From contig NZ_JAMGSI010000001.1 in NCBI RefSeq assembly GCF_023516715.1, forward strand, positions 1,612,001-1,676,000: a stretch of DNA of 64,000 nt, read 5' to 3'. Positions 1 to 8,523 of the stretch are shown here, piece by piece. The notes under the pieces were generated by a model. The model did not search any database. It was not told the origin of the DNA and saw nothing but the letters and a program-made list of their open reading frames with translations. Numbering within the stretch: the first letter of the stretch is position 1; the number at the start of each line of letters is the position of its first letter. Source of the stretch: Akkermansia massiliensis. GTDB taxonomy: Bacteria > Verrucomicrobiota > Verrucomicrobiia > Verrucomicrobiales > Akkermansiaceae. A program made the position numbers and the translations under genes.

Positions 1-834
1 CTGACCTACCACCGTACGGAGGACCGCCTCATGTGCCACCTGTGCGGGTTCAAGGCCCTGCCGCCCCGCACCTGTCCGGAGTGCAGGTCCGCCAATATCA
101 TGCTCCAGGGGTACGGTACCCAGAAGGTGGAGGAAATCCTGCGGCGCACCTTTCCTGCGGCGCGCATCACGCGCGTGGATGCGGACGTGGCCCGGCGCAA
201 AAACGCCGTCAGAACCATTCTGAACCAGTTCCGCGCCCATAAGATAGATATTCTCCTTGGCACCCAGATGATTGCCAAGGGGCTGGACTTTCCCAACGTG
301 ACGCTGGTGGGCGTGCTGAACGCGGACCTGGGTCTCCATATCCCGGATCCCCGCGCGGGAGAGCGCACCTTCCAGCTTCTGACGCAGGTGGCGGGCCGCG
401 CCGGCCGCGGCGACCTTTCCGGGGAGGTCATCATCCAGACCTTTACCCCCCAGTCCCCTTCCCTGCAGTACGCCCGCCATCACGATACGGACGGCTTTGC
501 GGCGCAGGAGCTGGAAATGCGCCGCTCCTTCGACCTGCCGCCTTTCACCCACATCGCCGTGCTGACCATACGCTCCCAGCATGAAAACATGGCGGAATTC
601 GCCACGCGCACGCTCGCGGCGCGCCTCCGCGGCATGCTGCCCCCTCCAGCCACGATGACGGACCCCATGCCGGCGCCCATTCCCCGCGCACACGGCCAGT
701 TCAGATTCCAGATCACGGTCAAGGGGCCGTCCGCCCGCATCCTCTCCCGCACCCTGCGGAAGCTGGTGCAGGAAGCCGGGCTGGGGGACGACCTGACCGC
801 CGTGATCGACGTGGACGCCATGTCATTCATGTAA
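1..834 (+). CDS. priA: Primosomal protein N' (PriA helicase), C-terminal part
   Basis: The reading frame is open from base 1, so the gene begins upstream; 277 residues are visible. PriA is the 3'-5' DNA helicase that reloads the replisome at stalled forks. Zinc-binding cysteines are seen in CHLCG and CPEC (visible residues 12-28). They are followed by helicase motif V (GTQMIAKGLDFPNV) and motif VI (QVAGRAGRG), and then the usual PriA C-terminal domain ending near the stop. The order zinc module, helicase lobe 2, C-terminal domain matches the family. The next gene, dapF, starts 60 bp later behind its own promoter. The call is secure; only the N-terminal half is missing from the window. Confidence 0.95.
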   Translation: MTYHRTEDRLMCHLCGFKALPPRTCPECRSANIMLQGYGTQKVEEILRRTFPAARITRVDADVARRKNAVRTILNQFRAHKIDILLGTQMIAKGLDFPNVTLVGVLNADLGLHIPDPRAGERTFQLLTQVAGRAGRGDLSGEVIIQTFTPQSPSLQYARHHDTDGFAAQELEMRRSFDLPPFTHIAVLTIRSQHENMAEFATRTLAARLRGMLPPPATMTDPMPAPIPRAHGQFRFQITVKGPSARILSRTLRKLVQEAGLGDDLTAVIDVDAMSFM

Positions 835-840
835 GCCGCC

Positions 841-869
841 TTGCCAAATCCGGACGGCCGCATTAAAAT
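841..869 (+). promoter_or_regulatory. Sigma70-type promoter for dapF
   Basis: TTGCCA (841-846) lies exactly 17 bp before TAAAAT (864-869), so each box differs from consensus at one base. The predicted start of transcription is near 876, about 18 bp before the dapF ATG. Confidence 0.55.
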
Positions 870-893
870 TCCGGCACAACACAACTTACTATT

Positions 894-1718
894 ATGCTGC
901 TTCATTTCTACAAGATGACGGGCGCCGGAAATGACTTTGTCATGGTGGACAACCGTGACCTGGAACTTTCCTCCGTGCTGGACAAGGAGACCATTGAAGC
1001 CCTGTGCGACCGCCGCTTCGGCATCGGGGCGGACGGCCTGATTGCCGTGGAACCGTCCCGGGGCAAAGGGGGAACCGTGCGCATGCGCTATTACAATGCC
1101 GACGGCGGAGAAGCGGAAATGTGCGGCAACGGAGCCCGCTGCTTCGGCAACTTCGCCGCGGCCCTGCTTCATCACGACAAATCCGCTCCCCTCCCCTTTG
1201 AAACGATGGCCGGCATCGTGACCGCCACCTTTGAAAAGGACGGGAATGTCACCGTGAACCTGACGGATCCCCACTCCCTGCAGCTCTTTGTGCTGAATGC
1301 GGACCCGGCGGTGGGGGCGGACGTCCACTTCCTGAATACAGGCGTTCCGCACGCCGTAGCGTTTCTGGACAAGCTGGACGGCCTGGACGTTCCCCGTCTG
1401 GGCGCCTACCTGCGTTACCATAGCGCATTCTCTCCAAAAGGCACCAACGCCAACTTCGCCAGGATCCTGTCTCCGGGGCACATCGCCATACGTACTTATG
1501 AACGCGGCGTGGAGGATGAAACGCTTGCCTGCGGAACGGGCATGACCGCCAGCGCGCTGCTGCACGCCGTATTGACGGATGCCCCTTCACCCATTCAAGT
1601 GGACGTAGCGGGAGGGGACACGCTCAAAGTAGGCTTCCAGCGCACGGGAGACCGCTTTACCAGCGTGACGCTGACCGGACCGGCGGACCTCGTCTTTACC
1701 GGAGACATAGAACTCTGA
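894..1718 (+). CDS. dapF: Diaminopimelate epimerase
   Basis: This enzyme converts LL- to meso-diaminopimelate, for lysine and peptidoglycan synthesis in the cytoplasm. The 274 residues match the family's usual length. The N-terminus has the substrate motif GAGNDFVMVDNRD. The two catalytic cysteines are in MCGNGARCFG (Cys77) and ETLACGTGM (Cys213). The ATG at 894 sits just downstream of a good promoter and has no Shine-Dalgarno sequence in front of it. The gene is convergent with the membrane-protein gene that follows, 37 bp away. Confidence 0.97.
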   Translation: MLLHFYKMTGAGNDFVMVDNRDLELSSVLDKETIEALCDRRFGIGADGLIAVEPSRGKGGTVRMRYYNADGGEAEMCGNGARCFGNFAAALLHHDKSAPLPFETMAGIVTATFEKDGNVTVNLTDPHSLQLFVLNADPAVGADVHFLNTGVPHAVAFLDKLDGLDVPRLGAYLRYHSAFSPKGTNANFARILSPGHIAIRTYERGVEDETLACGTGMTASALLHAVLTDAPSPIQVDVAGGDTLKVGFQRTGDRFTSVTLTGPADLVFTGDIEL

Positions 1719-1755
1719 CCGGCTCCTCGCGGAAAAACGCCGTTGTCCTCCGTCA

Positions 1756-2544
1756 TCAGGGAGCATGCCTGTTCAGCAGGGAACACTCTGCCTTTACATA
1801 ACCGCCGTAATTGTTGCAGAATGCCTTGTACACGGCAGGGCCCATATTCGTCTCGCAATAATACTTTACGGTAATGCAGTCCTTCTTGCGTTCCACATTC
1901 AGAAAACGGCTGGACAGCAGAACCAGGTTGCTCTGGTAATTCCACAGGGCCATGTCACGCGCCATTTCCTCATTGATCTTCTCACAAATAAAACTCTCCG
2001 GCGGGGGAAACAAAATGGCGCTGACAACGCTGATCAGGCAAATTCCGGGCACCACTCCTATCGCAAGCACTCCGTGGCACTTCCTGACAAAGGGGATGTG
2101 GTTCCGGAACTTCCGGAAGAGGAAGAAACGGAACAAATAACCCGCCAGCAGCATCACCGGAAAGGAAACATTCACGTACTCAAAAGCCAGGCTCATTACT
2201 CCAAGGGCAAAAAAGCCGATGCCCTTCCACACCTTCCTGTACACCGGGATGCAGGCGCAAAGAAACACGTACAGAATATATCCCAGCAGACAGAGGAACG
2301 GGAGAAGCGTTCCTGTAAATATGTGCTCCACCATGCAGTCCCACGGATATTCCCTGCTGGGAGCACATGCCTCATGAAAAAACATGCACACCATGCTCAG
2401 AATCACCAGCCCGGCAAGGAGGATGGCCTTTACTTTTCTTGATTCATACAGAAGCCACAGCAAAACGACGCCAAAAGGCAGTAAATAGCAGCCGATACTG
2501 CTGAACACAGTGGACAACATGGGAATGTGAGGAAAGAAATTCAT
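1756..2544 (-). CDS. Integral membrane protein of unknown function
   Basis: I do not recognise this 262-residue protein. It has five or six hydrophobic stretches, starting with one near residues 14-32 (SIGCYLLPFGVVLLWLL) and others near 38-55, 75-100 and 108-135. A soluble C-terminal tail of about 90 residues contains several cysteines (FCNNYGG, ECSLL). The pattern suggests an inner-membrane protein with a C-terminal extramembrane domain. It stands alone, convergent with dapF and divergent from the small lipoprotein gene at 2741. Confidence 0.65.
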   Translation of the reverse strand: MNFFPHIPMLSTVFSSIGCYLLPFGVVLLWLLYESRKVKAILLAGLVILSMVCMFFHEACAPSREYPWDCMVEHIFTGTLLPFLCLLGYILYVFLCACIPVYRKVWKGIGFFALGVMSLAFEYVNVSFPVMLLAGYLFRFFLFRKFRNHIPFVRKCHGVLAIGVVPGICLISVVSAILFPPPESFICEKINEEMARDMALWNYQSNLVLLSSRFLNVERKKDCITVKYYCETNMGPAVYKAFCNNYGGYVKAECSLLNRHAP

Positions 2545-2701
2545 GGCTTGGATAGGGACAACTGGCTGGTTAACGACTCAAAGGCATCTGTGACTGTGGC
2601 AACAATAATTGGAAATAAAATAAATTCAAACATTCGTTTTCAAATAATGCAGAAAAAATCATATTCTTCTCATAAAAAACCGTTCAGCACGACTCTCCAA
2701 C

Positions 2702-2731
2702 TTGACAAAACAACCTTCTGGAAAAGATAAT
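2702..2731 (+). promoter_or_regulatory. Promoter-like sequence, possibly giving a leaderless mRNA
   Basis: A perfect TTGACA (2702-2707) is followed after 18 bp by GATAAT (2726-2731). Transcription would start near 2738, only about 3 bp before the ATG at 2741. Confidence 0.45.
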
Positions 2732-2740
2732 AACGCTCTG

Positions 2741-2989
2741 ATGAAGCACTCTCTTTTCCTCCCGGCGGCCATCCTTCCTCTTCTCCTCTCTCTGCCCCAA
2801 TGCAGCCGCAAGCCGCTCCTTCCGGAATACACGCCCCTGTGTGCCGGAATGGTGCCCGGAAAACACACCTCCCCCCGCGCCCTCCAGGCACGGGAAAACA
2901 GAACCTACCGGGTTGGCCCGAAAGGCGGTGTGTATTACATCAATTCCCACAATAAAAAAGTCTACATCAAATCCAGGAGGATTCAATAG
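2741..2989 (+). CDS. Small lipoprotein with a basic, PBCV-adaptor-like C-terminus
   Basis: This 82-residue protein starts with a lysine and a hydrophobic signal segment ending in a lipobox-like LPQC, so it is probably a lipoprotein or secreted. The C-terminal 25 residues (YRVGPKGGVYYINSHNKKVY) resemble the short GP(R/K)GG-YYIN-GKKVY motif known as the PBCV-specific basic adaptor domain. I start it at 2741 rather than at an in-frame ATG 39 bp upstream, because the upstream start lies inside the promoter and lacks a signal sequence. Its function is unknown. Confidence 0.6.
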   Translation: MKHSLFLPAAILPLLLSLPQCSRKPLLPEYTPLCAGMVPGKHTSPRALQARENRTYRVGPKGGVYYINSHNKKVYIKSRRIQ

Positions 2990-3108
2990 AAGACCACGCA
3001 AACACCCCGTAACTTTCCAAATGGGAAACAAATAATTGCTTTACCCGTCCCTTATTTTATTTTTGAGAAAATATTCCGTCTAAAAAACTCATCAAACTTA
3101 TTTTCTTC

Positions 3109-3137
3109 TTGCCAAAACGGAAGAGGACGGGTAATGT
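3109..3137 (+). promoter_or_regulatory. Promoter of tRNA-His
   Basis: TTGCCA (3109-3114), a 17-bp spacer and TAATGT (3132-3137) lie 23 bp upstream of the tRNA. The -35 box is identical to that proposed for dapF. Confidence 0.4.
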
Positions 3138-3160
3138 CTGCCGCACCACAACATTAAATG

Positions 3161-3236
3161 GTGTCGGTAGTTCAATGGTAGAGCCCCAGATTGTGATTCT
3201 GGTTGTTGCGGGTTCGAGCCCCGTCCGACACCCCAT
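3161..3236 (+). tRNA. tRNA-His (GTG), CCA encoded
   Basis: The cloverleaf folds completely: acceptor GTGTCGG (3162-3168) pairs with CCGACAC (3226-3232). The anticodon loop ATTGTGATT carries GTG and the T-arm is GGGTTCGAGCCCC. The extra 5' G at 3161 opposite C73 is the G-1 determinant specific to tRNA-His. CCA is encoded at 3234-3236. Confidence 0.97.
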
Positions 3237-3251
3237 CCCCTTTCCTTCATG

Positions 3252-3279
3252 AAAAAGAGCACTTATGGTGCTCTTTTTT
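3252..3279 (+). terminator. Rho-independent terminator after tRNA-His
   Basis: AAAAAGAGCAC (3252-3262) pairs with GTGCTCTTTTT (3268-3278) around a 5-nt loop, followed by a T tract. It ends only 13 bp before the start of the methyltransferase gene. Confidence 0.8.
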
Positions 3280-3292
3280 ACTATCCATCCGC

Positions 3293-3964
3293 ATGCGCAA
3301 TCCAGAATTCGTCAAAGCCGCTTTTTCCGCCATTGCGCCGCGCTATGTGGCCACCAACCATGTACTGAGCATGGGCGTGGACCTGCTCTGGCGGCAGCGC
3401 GTCGTGCAGCTCGTCTCCGAATGGAAGCCGGAACGCCTCCTGGACCTGGCGACGGGAACCGGGGATCTGGCCCTAGCCATCCTGAACGCCATGCCGGAAA
3501 TCCGGCTGACCGGTTCCGACTTCTGCCAGCCCATGCTGGACGTAGCGGCCAGACGCGGACTGGACAACCTGGTCTGTGCGGACGCCATGAACCTGCCCTT
3601 TTCCTCCGCCTCCTATGATGCAGTCACCGTCGCCTTCGGCCTGCGGAACATGGCCAGCTATCCGGACGCCCTGCGGGAAATGGGCCGCATGCTGCGGCCG
3701 GGGGGCCATTTGCTCATTCTGGATTTCTCCCTGCCTGAAAACCTGCTGAAAAGCCCCTACCGTTTTTACCTGCACCGCATCCTCCCCGTCATTGCAGGCT
3801 GGATGACCGGCCACCGGGAAGCCTACGACTACCTGGCGGAAAGCATTGAAGCCTTTCCCAGCGGCCAGGCCATGCAGGACCTGCTCCGGGACTGCGGCTA
3901 CAGCAACATCACGGCAGAACCCCTGAACGGGGGAATCGCCAGCATCTACACCGCCCAGCGATGA
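3293..3964 (+). CDS. menG: Demethylmenaquinone/ubiquinone methyltransferase, UbiE/MenG family
   Basis: This is an SAM-dependent C-methyltransferase, expected to carry out the last step of menaquinone synthesis. The 223 residues include the UbiE-family opening (AFSAIAPRYVATNHVLSMG), SAM motif I (LLDLATGTGDLAL) and the family block VAFGLRNM followed by LREMGRMLRPGG. The frame is open further upstream, but that stretch lies inside the tRNA and terminator, and family alignment supports ATG 3293. It overlaps the MATE gene by 4 bp (ATGA). The lack of space between terminator and start leaves its promoter unclear. Quinone specificity is inferred. Confidence 0.9.
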   Translation: MRNPEFVKAAFSAIAPRYVATNHVLSMGVDLLWRQRVVQLVSEWKPERLLDLATGTGDLALAILNAMPEIRLTGSDFCQPMLDVAARRGLDNLVCADAMNLPFSSASYDAVTVAFGLRNMASYPDALREMGRMLRPGGHLLILDFSLPENLLKSPYRFYLHRILPVIAGWMTGHREAYDYLAESIEAFPSGQAMQDLLRDCGYSNITAEPLNGGIASIYTAQR

Positions 3965-5466
3965 GTGCGGGTGACGCGAGAGAGGGCATTATCCGCGGCA
4001 GGGCGTCGCGCGCCCGCCTGGGGGGTAAACTTGCCGGACTGTCCCTGCCCCGCCAGATCGCCGTCATTGCCTTCTGGCCCTTCCTGGAACAGCTTCTGAG
4101 CTTCTTCGTCACCTCCTCCGACCTCTTCATTGCTACCAAAATCGGGCTGAACGCGCAGGACACCATCAACATCTCCGACGGCATGGGGGCCGTCGTCTTC
4201 CTCATGTGGTTCGGCTTCGTCATCCAGGGGTCCATCATGATGGGGGCCACGGCCATCGTCTCCCGCATGACCGGAGCCAGGGATTACCCCCAGGCGCAGC
4301 ACGGGCTGCACCAGGCCGCCATGCTGGGACTGCTGGCCGGCATCATCTCCTGCGGGCTGCTCTTCGCATGCAGCGGCTTCCTGGTCACGCACGTGCTGAC
4401 CATGAATGAAGCCGCCAGGGCCTACGCCCTGCAATACGTCTATGTGGCCGCCTTCGCGGCCCCCTTCAGCGGCGTGGTCTTTGCCATCAATGCCGCCCTG
4501 CGCGGCTCCGGAGACACGCGGCTGCCCTTCTGGATCATGATGGGCGTGGGCATCCTCAACGTCATTTTCAGCGTCACCTTCGTCTTTGCGGACGCCCCGC
4601 TGGGCGGCTGGCGCATCGGAGGCATTGCGGCGGGAACGGTCTGCGGCTACGGCATCAGCATGTGCGCGCTCCTCTTCATCATGCTGCGGCGCAGGAAAAA
4701 AATATTCGCGGGAAGAGAAAACGAATCCCTGGAAGAACTCGTCAAGGAACGCGGGGAACACTATGCTCCGCCGCTGTACCTCAGCTTCTCCCATCTGCGG
4801 CCGGACATGGGCATGCAGAAGCGCATCCTGAAAATCGGGCTGCCGCAGGCCGTGGAAGTCTTCGGCATGTGGGGCATCCAGATGTTCTGCCTCTCCATCA
4901 TCAGCGAACTGCCCATCAAGGGCGTGCTGGGCGTCCACAACATCGCCGTCCGCATTGAATCGTTAAGCTTCCTGCCCGGATTCGCCATCGGCATGGCGGC
5001 CTCCACCCTGGTGGGGCAGTACCTGGGAGCCCGGAACGCGCTCATGGCCCGCATCACCATCTGGAAATGCATGCGGTACGCCATCATCTTCATGACGGGG
5101 CTGGGCGTGCTCTTCTGCGCCTTCCCCTCCCTCTTCATGGAGATATTCTCCAATGGCAACATGACGCTCATTGACACCGGCATTCCCGTGCTGCGCACCA
5201 TGCTGCTGGTGGAGCCCTTCTTCGCCGCCTGCATCGTGATGAAAATGTCCCTGCGCGGCGCGGGCGACACGCGGAGGGTCATGTTCATCTCCTACGGCAT
5301 CATGGGCTTCTTCCGCGTCGTCTGCACATGGGTCTGGTTCAAGCTGGCTCCGGAAACCATGACCCTGTGGGGCATCTGGCTGCTCTTCGCCTTTGAAATG
5401 GCCGTCCAGTCCACCATCCTCTATAAAATCGTCAAGGGCCGGAGCTGGACAAAATTGCAAGTCTAA
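3961..5466 (+). CDS. MATE-family multidrug/cation antiporter
   Basis: This 501-residue polytopic inner-membrane protein has about 12 hydrophobic segments in two halves. Both halves carry the MATE repeat signatures: an early PFLEQLLSFFVTSSDLF segment, ALRGSGDTR near residue 180 and the matching SLRGAGDTR near residue 430. A charged loop of roughly 60 residues (about 240-290) separates the halves. MATE proteins export organic cations or secondary metabolites using Na+ or H+ gradients. The start overlaps the methyltransferase stop by 4 bp, indicating translational coupling. The substrate cannot be told from sequence. Confidence 0.9.
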   Translation: MSAGDAREGIIRGRASRARLGGKLAGLSLPRQIAVIAFWPFLEQLLSFFVTSSDLFIATKIGLNAQDTINISDGMGAVVFLMWFGFVIQGSIMMGATAIVSRMTGARDYPQAQHGLHQAAMLGLLAGIISCGLLFACSGFLVTHVLTMNEAARAYALQYVYVAAFAAPFSGVVFAINAALRGSGDTRLPFWIMMGVGILNVIFSVTFVFADAPLGGWRIGGIAAGTVCGYGISMCALLFIMLRRRKKIFAGRENESLEELVKERGEHYAPPLYLSFSHLRPDMGMQKRILKIGLPQAVEVFGMWGIQMFCLSIISELPIKGVLGVHNIAVRIESLSFLPGFAIGMAASTLVGQYLGARNALMARITIWKCMRYAIIFMTGLGVLFCAFPSLFMEIFSNGNMTLIDTGIPVLRTMLLVEPFFAACIVMKMSLRGAGDTRRVMFISYGIMGFFRVVCTWVWFKLAPETMTLWGIWLLFAFEMAVQSTILYKIVKGRSWTKLQV

Positions 5467-5526
5467 CCTCCCGGACGCCTTTCCCGGACGCGTGCAAATC
5501 CAAAACGTGATGCCTGCATAAAAACT

Positions 5527-5555
5527 TTGCTCTTCCCGTCAAATTCTGCTATCGT
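5527..5555 (+). promoter_or_regulatory. Promoter of the CAT-anticodon tRNA
   Basis: TTGCTC (5527-5532), a 17-bp spacer and TATCGT (5550-5555) lie 22 bp upstream of the tRNA. Confidence 0.4.
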
Positions 5556-5576
5556 TTCTCCACGTTGTTCTTCAAC

Positions 5577-5652
<76 letters not shown>

Positions 5653-5839
5653 TTTTTTCTTGAGTGGCCTTACCTATGCCTCTATTTTGCAAGATTTTCC
5701 ACCGCAAACGGTTCTTATGGCATTCAGATTTTGTCATGCTTTCCGCCACGCACGGCTTTTTCAGTTTATAATGGTTCCAAAATAACTGATGCACCATGTG
5801 ATGGCTGAATGCACCAATGCTCACATAAAGCATTCCGGG

Positions 5840-6883
5840 CTAGGAGCGGTGAAACAGTTTTTTGTTCCACTTTTTCAAACCTGCCTCTAATTTTTCCCTG
5901 GGGGTTTTCTTCCTGCCACTCAAATTGCGGATGAAAAAATCCCTGTAGTTATTGACGCAAAATCCGTTTCCCCTTCTCCTCACCTGTTCCACGGGAGAAG
6001 TAAATATCTCAATTAGAGCTGCCTTCAGTCTGGCCTCCTTTTCCTGAGCCCGTTCAATCTGCCAGGGGAGCCGTTTGGGTTCAGCCATCATGGCGAGCCA
6101 TGATTCATCATCTTCATCAATTCTTTTGATTTCCGCTACAACTTCGTCCAGAGATGAATACCGGTGGCAATTAATAAATGCCCTGGGATTATAGTCCTCC
6201 TCAATTAATGGATTTCCCCAGTAAATAGGGCTGGAGCGGGCCAGAAAGCTCGTGATTATTTTTTCTGTTGAATAACCCCGGTACCAGGCATTTTCACACG
6301 CAAAGGAAAACTTATAGGGGTTTTTCAACAGAATACTTCCCTTGAGCCAGTCATCGGACTCCCTGGGAACGGAACAGGGTGTATTGTTCAAATGCTTTCC
6401 TATGGAATTGATCTTCTTGTATTCAGAAAGCCGGGAAAACAACTGGATGCGGTAGGGATGCCCTTCTCCATGGGAGTAGATATAATTGCAGAATCCGCTT
6501 TTCCGGTTCAGGACATCAGCCACATTTTCCAATGGCAGCTGATCCGCCTGGACACGGTAGGAGGATAAAAAAGGCATCTCCAGAACGCGCCCCCCATGAT
6601 CGGCGGAATCAAACCCTATGTGATAATCGAACAAATTCAAATCTGGAGCGAGGGCTTCTCCATATACATCCATGATCGTAATTTTTCCTATGGAATCCTG
6701 TAAAAATTGAAGATATGTCTCTTTGGAAGAGGTATACAACCAAGGGAAGGCAATAAGAAAATCTGCGTTGTCCCTGTCTATTTCCAATTCAAGAATAGAT
6801 GGATCTATCTTCCTGAAACGGCATAGAAAACCATCAATCTGCCATTCCTCAGCGCCCTGCATAAACCCGATTTTTACTTTCAT
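5840..6883 (-). CDS. Family 10 glycosyltransferase (alpha-1,3/1,4-fucosyltransferase type)
   Basis: GT10 enzymes move fucose from GDP-fucose onto GlcNAc in surface glycans. The family's donor-binding core is clear around residues 208-255: FACENAWYRGYSTEKI, then SSPIYWGNP, then YNPRAFINCHRYSS. There is no signal peptide, and the C-terminus is basic (SGRKKTPREKLEAGLKKW), as in the membrane-associated bacterial enzymes. I choose ATG 6883 (347 residues) over the ATG at 6922, because a strong promoter lies between them and covers the upstream start. The gene stands alone and is more AT-rich than its neighbours, which suggests transfer. Acceptor and linkage are unknown. Confidence 0.85.
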   Translation of the reverse strand: MKVKIGFMQGAEEWQIDGFLCRFRKIDPSILELEIDRDNADFLIAFPWLYTSSKETYLQFLQDSIGKITIMDVYGEALAPDLNLFDYHIGFDSADHGGRVLEMPFLSSYRVQADQLPLENVADVLNRKSGFCNYIYSHGEGHPYRIQLFSRLSEYKKINSIGKHLNNTPCSVPRESDDWLKGSILLKNPYKFSFACENAWYRGYSTEKIITSFLARSSPIYWGNPLIEEDYNPRAFINCHRYSSLDEVVAEIKRIDEDDESWLAMMAEPKRLPWQIERAQEKEARLKAALIEIFTSPVEQVRRRGNGFCVNNYRDFFIRNLSGRKKTPREKLEAGLKKWNKKLFHRS

Positions 6884-6907
6884 TCCCTGTTTCTCAAATT
6901 GATGGGC

Positions 6908-6935
6908 ATTATACAGTCCCATGTAAGCTAGTCAA
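6908..6935 (-). promoter_or_regulatory. Strong promoter for the fucosyltransferase
   Basis: On the minus strand TTGACT (6935-6930) is followed after 16 bp by a perfect TATAAT (6913-6908). Transcription would start near 6901, about 18 bp before ATG 6883. Confidence 0.6.
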
Positions 6936-7162
6936 TCTGAACGAAGACAGACTCAACATCCTCATATATTCCATGCAAGCTTTTTAAATCCATCAGGGAG
7001 CCGTACAATCTCATAGTATATTTCCTCTTGAAAAAAGCAGGTTCACCGACCATAAAATACCAAATTCAGTCCACCTGTTATTGATGGAACAACCAACCTT
7101 GCCATCTCTCCGTGCCTCATATAATAGAACTCGTGTTTTTACATGGAATTCCCTCTTCCTGT

Positions 7163-7205
7163 AAAACGCCGCCCGGAAATCCTGAGGAGAATTTCCGGAC
7201 GGCGG
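7163..7205 (-). terminator. Terminator of the short leuA-like gene
   Basis: On the minus strand a GC-rich arm (CCGCCGTCCGGAAAT, 7205-7191) pairs with ATTTCCGGGCGGCG and is followed by TTTT. It begins 5 bp after the stop codon of the synthase gene. Confidence 0.75.
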
Positions 7206-7209
7206 AGAT

Positions 7210-8370
7210 TTACGCATGAATGGTGTTCACCATGGCGGCCAGGTCGTCGTCATACACGAACTTGCACTGATCCCCACGCTGCTTGAACAGTTCAAACAGG
7301 CGCGGCATGTCTGTATCCGGAACGGAGAAGCCCAGCGCATCCAGGCGCATTTTCACGGCATGCCTCCCGGAATGCTTGGTCAGGGGCAGTTCCGTAGCTC
7401 CCCAGCCAATTTCCTCCGGATCCATGATTTCATAAGTGCTCCGGTTTTTCAGAACGCCGTCCTGATGAATGCCGGAACCGTGGGCAAAGGCGTTCGCCCC
7501 AACCACAGCCTTGGAGCGCGAGACGGGCAACCCGCTCATGGCGGCCACCATGCGGCTGGTCCTCACCAGTTCCTTCGTCCGGATTCCGGTCCCCGCGCCG
7601 GAAAAGAAATCCGGGCGAGAATGCAGCGCCATGACGACTTCCTCCAGAGCGGTGTTTCCAGCCCGTTCACCGATGCCGTTGATGGTGCCCTCCACCTGCT
7701 GCGCCCCGGCACGGATGGCAGCCAGTGAATTGGCTACGGCCATTCCCATGTCGTCATGGCAGTGGACGGACAACCTGGCGCGGCTCACGTTGGGAACATT
7801 GGATTTCAGGTAGGAAATCAGGCGGTAGTATTCCTCCGGCATCGTGTAACCCACCGTATCCGGAATGTTGACGACGGCGGCGCCCGCATCAATCACGGCT
7901 TCCACCATTTCCGCCAGGAATTCCGGCTCCGTTCGGGAGGCGTCCTCCGCGGAAAACTGCACTTCCCCGCATAATCCGGAAGCCATGGCGACGGCCTTGA
8001 CGGCCATCTCCCTGATTTGCCCGCGGCTTTTTTCCAGCTTGTATTTCCGGTGGATGGGGGACGTAGCCACCACCAGATGGATGCGCTCCCGGTCTCCGGC
8101 AGCCTTCAATGCCTCATGGGCGGCAATAATGTCCTTCTCCACACAGCGTGCCAGCCCGCAGACGCGGCTTTTTTCCGTGCGTTCCGCCACGGTGCGGACA
8201 GCGTGGAAGTCGCCGTCCGAGATGACGGGGAAGCCCGCCTCAATTACGTCCACTCCCAGAGCTTCCAGCTGCATGGCAACCTGTATTTTCTGCTCCACGG
8301 TCATCGCCGCGCCGGGGCACTGTTCTCCGTCTCTCAGCGTCGTATCAAAAATATGTATGTGTTCTTTCAT
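7210..8370 (-). CDS. Short 2-isopropylmalate synthase-like enzyme without regulatory domain
   Basis: This is a member of the LeuA/homocitrate/citramalate synthase family, which condenses acetyl-CoA with a 2-oxoacid. The 386 residues hold the catalytic barrel: FDTTLRDGEQCPGA at the N-terminus, HCHDDMGMAVANSLAA with the metal-binding HxH, and NGIGERAGN. The linker region ends at FVYDDDLAAMVNTIHA. The leucine-binding C-terminal domain of about 130 residues is absent, although the paralog at 28276 has it. The stop is followed at once by a terminator, so this is a settled short form rather than a random break. A leucine-rich leader peptide upstream points to a role in leucine synthesis. Homocitrate or citramalate synthase activity is the alternative. 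Confidence 0.85.
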   Translation of the reverse strand: MKEHIHIFDTTLRDGEQCPGAAMTVEQKIQVAMQLEALGVDVIEAGFPVISDGDFHAVRTVAERTEKSRVCGLARCVEKDIIAAHEALKAAGDRERIHLVVATSPIHRKYKLEKSRGQIREMAVKAVAMASGLCGEVQFSAEDASRTEPEFLAEMVEAVIDAGAAVVNIPDTVGYTMPEEYYRLISYLKSNVPNVSRARLSVHCHDDMGMAVANSLAAIRAGAQQVEGTINGIGERAGNTALEEVVMALHSRPDFFSGAGTGIRTKELVRTSRMVAAMSGLPVSRSKAVVGANAFAHGSGIHQDGVLKNRSTYEIMDPEEIGWGATELPLTKHSGRHAVKMRLDALGFSVPDTDMPRLFELFKQRGDQCKFVYDDDLAAMVNTIHA

Positions 8371-8479
8371 TACAGTAAAAATGTTAAGGGTTCGTTCCTT
8401 CGGAAACTGCGCACGGAAAACGTTCCTGTTATGGAATCATTCCTTTGGCGCAAATCAAGACCAGCCGTTTACTTCCTTC

Positions 8480-8502
8480 GCGCCGGAACGGCTCACCGGC
8501 GC
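8480..8502 (-). promoter_or_regulatory. Hairpin in the leuA-like leader
   Basis: GCGCCGG and CCGGCGC arms of 7 bp enclose a 9-nt loop between the leader peptide and the synthase start. It is a candidate element of an attenuator; I could not resolve a full set of alternative hairpins or a T tract. Confidence 0.4.
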
Positions 8503-8523
8503 ATATCAAGATATCTTCACGGA

